DNA of 33,148 nucleotides from JADJNW01 sp964517175. GTDB lineage: Bacteria; Bacteroidota; Bacteroidia; Chitinophagales; Saprospiraceae. Position numbers and translations under genes: made by a program. A model generated the notes under the pieces. That model saw only the letters and a program-made list of their open reading frames with translations. It was not told the origin of the DNA and did no database searches. Numbering within the stretch: position 1 is the first letter of the stretch; every line of letters begins with the position of its first letter. Below, in pieces: positions 1 to 5,989 of this stretch. The stretch covers positions 1 through 33,148 of the forward strand of contig CAZFBU010000031.1 of the NCBI GenBank assembly GCA_964517175.1, given 5' to 3'.

Positions 1-33
1 GAGGGTGTGTGGGTTCGAGTCCCACTTCCGGCA
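1..33 (+). tRNA. tRNA 3' end, probably tRNA-Leu (partial)
   Basis: The left edge holds the 3' part of a tRNA. The T-arm is GTGGG (9-13), loop TTCGAGT (14-20) and CCCAC (21-25). It is followed by the acceptor 3' strand TTCCGGC (26-32) and discriminator A33. CCA is not encoded. The bases before the T-arm do not look like a standard short variable loop and fit the end of a long variable arm. The acceptor implies a 5' strand GCCGGAA. Together these suggest Leu, but the anticodon lies outside the window, so the isotype is inference. Confidence 0.85.
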
Positions 34-40
34 CATTTAT

Positions 41-76
41 AAAGCAACTGCTTGGTATTCGAGTGGTTGCTTTTTT
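41..76 (+). terminator. Rho-independent terminator of the tRNA
   Basis: AAAGCAAC (41-48) pairs with GTTGCTTT (66-73), and the stem runs into a T-tract ending at 76. It lies 8 bases after the tRNA discriminator base, as expected for a tRNA transcript terminator. Confidence 0.8.
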
Positions 77-407
77 ATTGCCTGTTGTTTTCGGGCAATC
101 GGATTCCTGCTTTTCTAATAAAGACGCACTAACTTTTTTAATCCAATCGTTATTTTTTCATTTTTTTATTCTGTATGATAATATTAAAATTTAACAAAAG
201 AAATTTAATTCTGCATAAAGCAGTTTCTACCTGCCAAATATCTTTTTTTATAAAAAATGACTGCGCTTTGAGACGGTGCATTTTGAAGTTGAACAAAAAG
301 AAAAACATTACAAATTTTTGCAACGGGGTTTTTTCGCATTGCTGCATGGAGCAAAACTGAAACTTTTGTGTTATTTTTACATTAACTCTTTGTAAACGCA
401 CAGACAC
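77..407. other. AT-rich intergenic region without a recognisable gene
   Basis: This 330-base AT-rich spacer lies between the tRNA terminator and the ArsC-like gene. Short open frames exist on both strands, but their translations are low-complexity Phe/Lys/Asn-rich strings with no plausible start context. I found no hairpin with a T-run and no clear TAnnTTTG promoter box. Confidence 0.5.
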
Positions 408-845
408 ATGAAACGGGTTTTAGTCCTATGTATTGGTAACTCCTGCCGCAGCCAAATGGCGGAGGGTTATCTTCGATTTTATGGTGACGGCAAAGCACAA
501 TATTGCAGCGCCGGGCTTCTCAATCACGGCATTAATCCCAACGCTGTTCAGGTAATGTCAGAAGACAGCATAGATATTTCCAGTCACATCGCTAAGGACG
601 TAGCGCACTTTCGGGGGCAGCATTTCGACTACATTCTCAGCGTTTGTGAAGAGGAGGTACTCGATATTCCCGATTTTGTTACAGCGGATCACTACCTATG
701 CTATTACGTTGCAGATCCCGCTGCATTTGTTGGTACGAAAGAAGCCACGCTCGACAAGTTTCGGGAGGTTCGGGAAATACTGAAAACCCACATGCTCAAA
801 TTCATTGGCAAAGAGCTAACCGGACAAGAAGCAATGGTTGCCTGA
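408..845 (+). CDS. Low-molecular-weight phosphatase / ArsC-like arsenate reductase homologue
   Basis: A 145-residue cytosolic protein of the low-molecular-weight tyrosine phosphatase fold. The P-loop CX5R is plain near the N-terminus (C8-IGNSC-R14-S), and the DP loop with the general acid is at D103-P104. Overall it most resembles thioredoxin-linked arsenate reductases (S. aureus ArsC type) as found in Bacteroidota. Those enzymes use a second redox pair spaced C-x6-C. Here the first cysteine is present (C80), but the partner position 87 is Ile. C98 is the only nearby alternative. The disulfide relay may therefore be altered, and the protein could be a phosphatase instead of an arsenate reductase. 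No ars operon genes (arsB, arsR, acr3) adjoin it. The ATG at 408 gives the expected start directly before the beta strand leading to the P-loop. Confidence 0.8.
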   Translation: MKRVLVLCIGNSCRSQMAEGYLRFYGDGKAQYCSAGLLNHGINPNAVQVMSEDSIDISSHIAKDVAHFRGQHFDYILSVCEEEVLDIPDFVTADHYLCYYVADPAAFVGTKEATLDKFREVREILKTHMLKFIGKELTGQEAMVA

Positions 846-895
846 TCTCTTCCCGTTTTTATACGTGTCCCTCTCTTTAAGTTACACACTTTTTC

Positions 896-903
896 TATCT
901 TTG
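896..903 (+). promoter_or_regulatory. Bacteroidota-type -7 box upstream of ppk1
   Basis: TATCTTTG matches the Bacteroidota -7 consensus TAnnTTTG and lies 14 bases before the ppk1 ATG, predicting a very short 5' leader. A good -33 TTTG partner is not evident. Confidence 0.5.
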
Positions 904-917
904 GTCGCAAAAAATAG

Positions 918-2972
918 ATGCCAGAATATTCCTACATTTCTCGGGATGTCAGTTGGCTGCATTTCAATGGTCGTGTATTGCAGGAAGCCCAGGACAAAAG
1001 CGTTCCGCTGTACGAGCGCATCAAATTTTTAGCCATATACAGCTCCAATCTGGATGAATTTTTCCGGGTGCGGGTAGCAGCGCTGCGCAGTTTTAAAGAA
1101 CTGAAAAAGAAAACCCGTAAGGAACTGGATATTCGGCCCAAGCGGGATTTGAAAGTAATCCGGAAAATTGTGCAACAGCAACAGCAAACGTTTGGGCGCA
1201 TTTTTCGGGGCGAAATACTACCCGAACTTCAGGCACACGGCATCTTTCTTGCCAACGAAGCCACGTATAACCATCCGCAACAGCAGTTTGTGAAAAAATA
1301 TTTCTTCGGGAAAATCTATCCGCAATTGCAAATTGTGAAGATAGATGCACAAAATGAGCCACCTTTTCTGGAAAATGCCCAGCTTTATTTTCTGGTACAA
1401 TTCGCCGACACGGACGAGTTGGCAATCGTCAATATCCCGTCCGGGCCATTGCCTCGTTTTGTAAGCCTGCCCGATATTGAAAACAGACATTGCATTACTT
1501 TTCTGGATGATATATTGCGTTATAACCTGGGCGATTTATTTGATCGTCCGATTGCCGGTGCTTACAGCATCAAACTCTCGCGCGATGCGGAAATGTACAT
1601 TGATGATGAATATGCAGGCGATCTGCTGGAAAAGATTCGGCAGGGATTGGAAGACCGGAATATTGGTTTGCCGACGCGTTTTCTGTTCGATAGCGCCATG
1701 CCGGCTGCGCTGCTGGAGCGTCTGAAGACAATTTTTCAACTCAGCAAACACGATTTGATACCCGGCGCTCGCTATCATAATTTTAATGACTTTTTCGGCT
1801 TTCCAAACCCGACCGGCGATGCGCGCCTGGAGGATGAACCGCTACCACCGCTGCCACATCCTGATCTGGAGGGGGCTGCTTCGATTATGAAGGTGCTGCG
1901 GGGCAAGGATGTGCTCCTGCATTTTCCGTACCAAAAATTTGATTACATCCCGCAACTGATTCAGGAAGCTGCCGATGACCCGTCCGTGACCAGCATTAAG
2001 ATTACTCTTTATCGGGTCGGATCGAAATCGAATGTCATGCAGGCGTTGCGTAGCGCTTGTGAGCAGGGTAAGGAAGTGGTCATTTTTGTGGAAGCGAAAG
2101 CCCGCTTTGACGAAGAAGCGAATTTGCATTGGGGTGGCGAACTCAAAAAAGTCGGCGCCGAGGTGCTGTACAGCTATCCGGGTATTAAAGTCCACACGAA
2201 ACTGCTGCTAATCAGTCGTCAGGAGGAAGATGAAACGGTACATTATACCTACATAGGCACTGGAAATTTTAACGAAAAGACAGCTAAACTTTACTGCGAC
2301 CACGCGCTGCTCACTACCGACCAGCGCCTGGCGAATGAAGCTGCGCAAGTGTTTGATCTGCTGGAGCGTAAAATTATTGTGCCCCGTGCCAAACACATAT
2401 TGGTGTCGCCTTTTACGACACGCGACCGCTTTGAGGAAATGATCGAAACAGAAATAGCCAATGCAAAAGCCGGACGAGAAGCCTATATGATCCTGAAAAT
2501 GAATAGCCTGGAAGACTCCCGCATGATTAACAAGCTCTACGAAGCCAATCGGGCAGGGGTGGACGTCAAGCTCATTATTCGCGGCATTTGCTGTTTGGTG
2601 CCGGGCGTGGAAGACATGAGTGAAAACATACGAGCCATCAGTATTCTTGATCGCTTTCTGGAGCATGCGCGCGTGTATATTTTTGCCAACGGCGGCAAAG
2701 AAAAAATGTATATCGCCTCCGCCGACTGGATGACGCGAAACCTGGATCGTCGGGTGGAAGTAAGTGCGCCGATTCATGATGCTAACTTGTATGCAGAGCT
2801 ACGTCAAATAATTGATATTCAGTGGATTGACAATGTGAAAGCCCGGGAAATTGACGCCGAATTTAGCAATAAATATCGTTTATCTTTGCCAACGGCAACA
2901 CCCGTTCGGGCACAGTTAGAAACCTATCGCTACCTTGAAAAACTATGGACGACCAGAACCGCAACCGAGTAG
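918..2972 (+). CDS. ppk1: Polyphosphate kinase 1
   Basis: A 684-residue protein of normal PPK1 length. It reversibly polymerises the gamma-phosphate of ATP into inorganic polyphosphate. The N-terminal segment (SWLHFNGRVLQEA, SNLDEFFRVRVA) is the typical PPK1 N domain. Two phospholipase-D-like C-terminal domains follow. The histidine that would be autophosphorylated is H426 in GIKVHTKLLL, and the second catalytic-domain histidine is H583 in HARVYIFANGG. Their 157-residue spacing equals that of E. coli H435/H592. The C-terminal SADWMTRNLDRRVEV motif is intact. A TAnnTTTG box sits just upstream, so it probably has its own promoter. It is followed by the BtaA/BtaB-like pair, which suggests a local phosphorus-economy theme (inference). 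Confidence 0.97.
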   Translation: MPEYSYISRDVSWLHFNGRVLQEAQDKSVPLYERIKFLAIYSSNLDEFFRVRVAALRSFKELKKKTRKELDIRPKRDLKVIRKIVQQQQQTFGRIFRGEILPELQAHGIFLANEATYNHPQQQFVKKYFFGKIYPQLQIVKIDAQNEPPFLENAQLYFLVQFADTDELAIVNIPSGPLPRFVSLPDIENRHCITFLDDILRYNLGDLFDRPIAGAYSIKLSRDAEMYIDDEYAGDLLEKIRQGLEDRNIGLPTRFLFDSAMPAALLERLKTIFQLSKHDLIPGARYHNFNDFFGFPNPTGDARLEDEPLPPLPHPDLEGAASIMKVLRGKDVLLHFPYQKFDYIPQLIQEAADDPSVTSIKITLYRVGSKSNVMQALRSACEQGKEVVIFVEAKARFDEEANLHWGGELKKVGAEVLYSYPGIKVHTKLLLISRQEEDETVHYTYIGTGNFNEKTAKLYCDHALLTTDQRLANEAAQVFDLLERKIIVPRAKHILVSPFTTRDRFEEMIETEIANAKAGREAYMILKMNSLEDSRMINKLYEANRAGVDVKLIIRGICCLVPGVEDMSENIRAISILDRFLEHARVYIFANGGKEKMYIASADWMTRNLDRRVEVSAPIHDANLYAELRQIIDIQWIDNVKAREIDAEFSNKYRLSLPTATPVRAQLETYRYLEKLWTTRTATE

Positions 2973-2995
2973 TTGAGGTCTAAATTTGATAACAA

Positions 2996-3028
2996 TTGGC
3001 TGTAAAATTCGGCAATTTTATAACTTTG
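2996..3028 (+). promoter_or_regulatory. Predicted promoter of the btaA-like gene
   Basis: TTG at 2996-2998 is followed after 22 bases by TAACTTTG at 3021-3028, matching the Bacteroidota TTTG-N19-22-TAnnTTTG arrangement. Transcription would start near 3035, leaving a leader of about 120 bases before the GTG start of the next gene. That leader holds no convincing riboswitch fold; only a weak CCCG...CGGG pairing around 3070-3090 was noticed. Confidence 0.6.
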
Positions 3029-3158
3029 TGGGTTATTTGCTATCAGCATACATGCACCAAGATGGTTTCCCGGCAAGTAATATCGGGAGTTTGCGAATAA
3101 AAACAGAAAAATTTTACCATGTTAACTCAATAGCTAATTACGATAAATCCAGGCAAAA

Positions 3159-4316
3159 GTGGAAAAACTAAACGTATTGAAAGATTGGGTTTTCCGGCAG
3201 GTACACACCAAAAATTTGGTTTATAACACCTGTTGGGAAGATCCGCGTTGCGATCGGGAATTATTAGAATTCGATCAGGAAAGCGAGATCGTGATGATCA
3301 CCAGCGCCGGCTGTAATGCGCTGGATTATCTGCTGGATCATCCGAAGCAGATCAATTGCATTGATGTGAATCCGCGCCAAAACGCTCTGCTTCAACTCAA
3401 ACTGGCGGTTTTAAAAGCCGGCGATTATGAAAATCTTTTTCAGATGTTTGGCAGGGGGTATCACGAAAATGTGCGCGAATTGTACGAAGAGAGTCTGCGG
3501 GATTTATTGCCAGACTATGCCCAGCAATACTGGGATAAGAACCTGAACTTTTTTAATGGCAAGGGCATTCGCAAGACATTCTATCACTTTGGCACCTCCG
3601 GAACCGTTGCGTGGCTGACGAACAAATACCTGAAAGCGCGCAAGAAGCTGTACTACCGGGTGCAGGAAATGTTTGAAGCGGAAACGCTGGAACGCCAGTC
3701 GCAAATTTACTATGAAATCGAAGATAAGCTAATGAACAAACTCCTCGAATGGGTGATTAACCGCCACGTGACCATGAGCCTGGTGGGGGTACCCCGGGCG
3801 CAGCAGGAGCTTTTCCGCGACAAATACGACCGTGGGGCGTTGGGCTACGTGCAGGAGAGTTTGCGCAAGGTTTTCACCAAAATGACCTTGCACGATAACT
3901 ATTTCTGGCGCTTGTATCTGAACGGCTCCTACACGGAAACCTGCAGCCCGAGCTATCTGCATCGCGACAACTTTGACACCATTCGGCAGCAGACGGATAA
4001 AGTCAAAACACATACCACTACGATTAGTCAGTTTTTAAAGGATAACCCGAAGCAATATTCGCACTATATCCTGCTCGACCATCAGGATTGGCTGGCAGAA
4101 AATAATGTGCCGGCACTGGAGGAAGAGTGGCGCCTGATCCTGGAAAACAGCAAGCCGGGTACGCGGATTTTGCTGCGTTCGGCGGCAGAAGAAGTGAGCT
4201 TTTTCCCGAAATTTGTGCATGATGCGGTGAATTTTGAACACGAAAAAACCCTGGAGACACACGAACGCGACCGCGTAGGCACGTACGCCAGTGTCTATAT
4301 GGGAATTGTAAAATAG
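3159..4316 (+). CDS. btaA: DUF3419 / BtaA-like S-adenosylmethionine:diacylglycerol 3-amino-3-carboxypropyltransferase
   Basis: A 385-residue protein of the DUF3419 family, close in length to Rhodobacter BtaA. BtaA transfers the 3-amino-3-carboxypropyl group of SAM to diacylglycerol, the first step in making the betaine lipid DGTS. Family hallmarks seen are NLVYNTCWEDPRCDRE near the N-terminus and the SAM-binding stretch ITSAGCNALDYLL...INCIDVNPRQNALLQLKLA (about residues 47-87). No signal peptide or membrane helix is evident. It starts with GTG at 3159, preceded by AGG at a normal ribosome-binding distance; the upstream ATG in another frame is closed by stops. The next plus-strand gene is a BtaB-like methyltransferase, which strengthens the assignment. 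Other DUF3419 proteins of unknown substrate exist, so the exact reaction is inferred. Confidence 0.82.
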   Translation: MEKLNVLKDWVFRQVHTKNLVYNTCWEDPRCDRELLEFDQESEIVMITSAGCNALDYLLDHPKQINCIDVNPRQNALLQLKLAVLKAGDYENLFQMFGRGYHENVRELYEESLRDLLPDYAQQYWDKNLNFFNGKGIRKTFYHFGTSGTVAWLTNKYLKARKKLYYRVQEMFEAETLERQSQIYYEIEDKLMNKLLEWVINRHVTMSLVGVPRAQQELFRDKYDRGALGYVQESLRKVFTKMTLHDNYFWRLYLNGSYTETCSPSYLHRDNFDTIRQQTDKVKTHTTTISQFLKDNPKQYSHYILLDHQDWLAENNVPALEEEWRLILENSKPGTRILLRSAAEEVSFFPKFVHDAVNFEHEKTLETHERDRVGTYASVYMGIVK

Positions 4317-4318
4317 GA

Positions 4319-4370
4319 GTTGAAGTGTTGAACGGTTGAGTGTCTTATGGAAAGACTCAGCTTTTCAACC
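4319..4370 (+). repeat. GTTGA-type imperfect hairpin between btaA and btaB
   Basis: Immediately after the btaA stop, GTTGAAGT, GTTGAACG and GTTGAGTGTC form a left arm. It pairs imperfectly with AAGACTCAG...TTTTCAACC (4351-4370) around a short loop. It is built from the same short units as the 12879-12956 hairpin. It could attenuate transcription into btaB, but no clean T-run follows. Confidence 0.6.
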
Positions 4371-4387
4371 TCTTCCGCCCAGCTTGT

Positions 4388-4407
4388 CCGCCTCTGGCGG
4401 AAGGCGG
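4388..4407. repeat. CCGCC/GGCGG palindromic element
   Basis: CCGCCTCTGGCGG followed by AAGGCGG gives overlapping hairpins, which can also pair with TTCCGCCC just upstream (4373-4380). It is G+C-rich against its surroundings and looks like a dispersed palindromic repeat rather than part of a gene. Confidence 0.5.
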
Positions 4408-4431
4408 ATAAATCAACCTAGCAACCAACTT

Positions 4432-5079
4432 ATGAAATACATTAACTTCACCGAAGACCCTTCGGCGCAGGGACAGACCATGCGTCAATACTATAAATTG
4501 CAATCGAAAATTTACGACGCGACGCGCTGGACATTTTTGTTTGGGCGCAACCGGATTCTAACGTTGCTCCCTTTTCCCAATAACGCCAATATTCACATTC
4601 TGGAAGTTGGCTGCGGAACGGGCTATAACCTCGCCCGTCTGGCCAAGCTTTATCCGAATGCCCGGCTAACCGGTATGGATGTTTCGGAAGATATGATTAA
4701 CCTGTCGAAGAAAAATACCCGAACTTATGCCGATCGCGTAACGCTGCTCGAAAAACCATACCTGCCGGATGAGACGGCTTTTACCGGCAAGGTGGATGTC
4801 ATCCTTTTTTCTTACTCGCTGACCATGATCAATCCGCAGTGGCACGATCTGATTCTTAAGGCAAAAGAAGACCTGAAGCCCGGTGGGGCAGTGGCTTTTG
4901 TCGATTTTCATAATTCGCAATTTGGCTGGTTCAAGCGGCACATGGGCAACAACCACGTGCGTATGGACGGGCACATCGTGCCGGTGTTGGACAAAGAATT
5001 TACGCCACTGGTAGAGGAAGTGAAAAAAGCGTACGGCGGTATTTGGGAATACGCCTTGTTTGTCGGTCGCAAACAATAA
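4432..5079 (+). CDS. btaB: BtaB-like SAM-dependent methyltransferase
   Basis: A 215-residue class I methyltransferase, close in length to Rhodobacter BtaB, which trimethylates the amino group of the BtaA product to give DGTS. Motif I is ILEVGCGTGYNLARLA (about residues 53-68) and the motif II acidic loop is LTGMDVSEDMI. The motif IV region reads FSYSLTMINPQW, followed by PGGAVAFVDFHNSQFGWFKRH and HVRMDGHIVP, consistent with the BtaB and related lipid N-methyltransferase group. The frame stays open upstream to 4336, but that extension translates through the GTTGA and CCGCC repeats, so the ATG at 4432 is the better start. It lies 115 bases after the btaA-like gene on the same strand. Other lipid or quinone methyltransferases remain possible; the neighbour carries much of the argument. 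Confidence 0.75.
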   Translation: MKYINFTEDPSAQGQTMRQYYKLQSKIYDATRWTFLFGRNRILTLLPFPNNANIHILEVGCGTGYNLARLAKLYPNARLTGMDVSEDMINLSKKNTRTYADRVTLLEKPYLPDETAFTGKVDVILFSYSLTMINPQWHDLILKAKEDLKPGGAVAFVDFHNSQFGWFKRHMGNNHVRMDGHIVPVLDKEFTPLVEEVKKAYGGIWEYALFVGRKQ

Positions 5080-5089
5080 AACAAAACCC

Positions 5090-5884
5090 ATGCAGCTCCA
5101 CGAAATCAAAGCTGAACTCAAACAACGCGTCGCCAGGGGGCTAAACTTTGGCATAGAAGCCGCAGAAGAAGTGATTGCTTCCAATTCTTCCAGCTTCAAC
5201 GATTTCGTTCTGCTCAAGAGCAAATACAACGATCTGATGCATATTTCTTCCATTAATACCTTGCCTTATGACCAGATCGAGATCGGATTGAACCGCCTGC
5301 GCAGCAGTTTGCTGACCATCATTGATAACCTGGAAGAAAGCGACCTGCGGCAGCAACAGGTCAATACAGACTTGAAAGTGCAGGCGCTGCCGACGCGGCG
5401 CACCAATTTTTTTAAACTGCTGGATATTCACTTTCAGAATCTGGAAGCGATTGTTTATACACAAACCGTCGGGCTGAGCGAAGACACCCGTTTCAGTGGT
5501 CGGGAAGCGGTCTATCGGATTTATGACTTATGGGCATACGATATCAAGCGAAAGGAAGAGGCTGCCTCCGTTGGGGATGATGAACGAGCCACCGCACTAA
5601 ACTATTTCAAAAAACAATTTAGTGCTGATACGGGCGTATTGGAGGTTTACTTCAAAAACATCCGGCACATGGTCGCCTACGTTTTAGACAGTGAGGTGGA
5701 GCAGGGGTTCTTTTTGAATACGCTTAAATCACTACTGTCGCGCTACGAACTGGCGCTGCTGTTTTACTATGCGCTTTGCGATATGGATTCGGATTTGAAG
5801 ACGCTGGTTATTAGAAGTGGATTGGTGGATGATTCGGTAAGGACGGTGCTGGTCAGGGAATCGCATTTTTCGTTTTTGCAGTAA
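5090..5884 (+). CDS. EAD11-like adaptor domain fused to a putative phage abortive infection (putAbiC-like) effector domain
   Basis: A 264-residue protein with two parts. Residues about 6-82 (ELKQRVARGLNFGIEAA...NDFVLLKSKYNDLM...DQIEIGLNRLRSSLLTIID) have the helical pattern of effector-associated domain 11, a homotypic adaptor used in bacterial conflict systems to pair effectors with sensor proteases or NTPases. Residues about 105-257 (FFKLLDIHFQNLEAIV, GREAVYRIYD, VYFKNIRHMVAYV, SLLSRYELALLFYYAL, LKTLVIRSGLVDD) fit the all-helical 'putative phage abortive infection protein' family. Unlike many relatives, it has no N-terminal transmembrane helices. The ATG at 5090 is preferred over a TTG at 5060, which would overlap the previous gene. 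No gene with a recognisable partner EAD is adjacent. Both domain calls were made by eye; the effector mechanism is unknown. Confidence 0.72.
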   Translation: MQLHEIKAELKQRVARGLNFGIEAAEEVIASNSSSFNDFVLLKSKYNDLMHISSINTLPYDQIEIGLNRLRSSLLTIIDNLEESDLRQQQVNTDLKVQALPTRRTNFFKLLDIHFQNLEAIVYTQTVGLSEDTRFSGREAVYRIYDLWAYDIKRKEEAASVGDDERATALNYFKKQFSADTGVLEVYFKNIRHMVAYVLDSEVEQGFFLNTLKSLLSRYELALLFYYALCDMDSDLKTLVIRSGLVDDSVRTVLVRESHFSFLQ

Positions 5885-5989
5885 GTTTTTGAAAGGGTAC
5901 AGAAAATTTTGCCTGCGGACATAATTCATTTTGTAAAAAAAACGGTTACATTGGTTATCTTCTGCAAACAGCTAAATTTACCTGTAAAA

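Noticed and set aside
3029..3158. Riboswitch in the btaA-like leader
   Set aside because: The leader is about 120 bases, but I found no known riboswitch core, only a weak CCCG/CGGG pairing.
4336..4431. N-terminal extension of the BtaB-like methyltransferase
   Set aside because: The extra residues translate through GTTGA and CCGCC repeats and have no counterpart in methyltransferases; the ATG at 4432 fits better.
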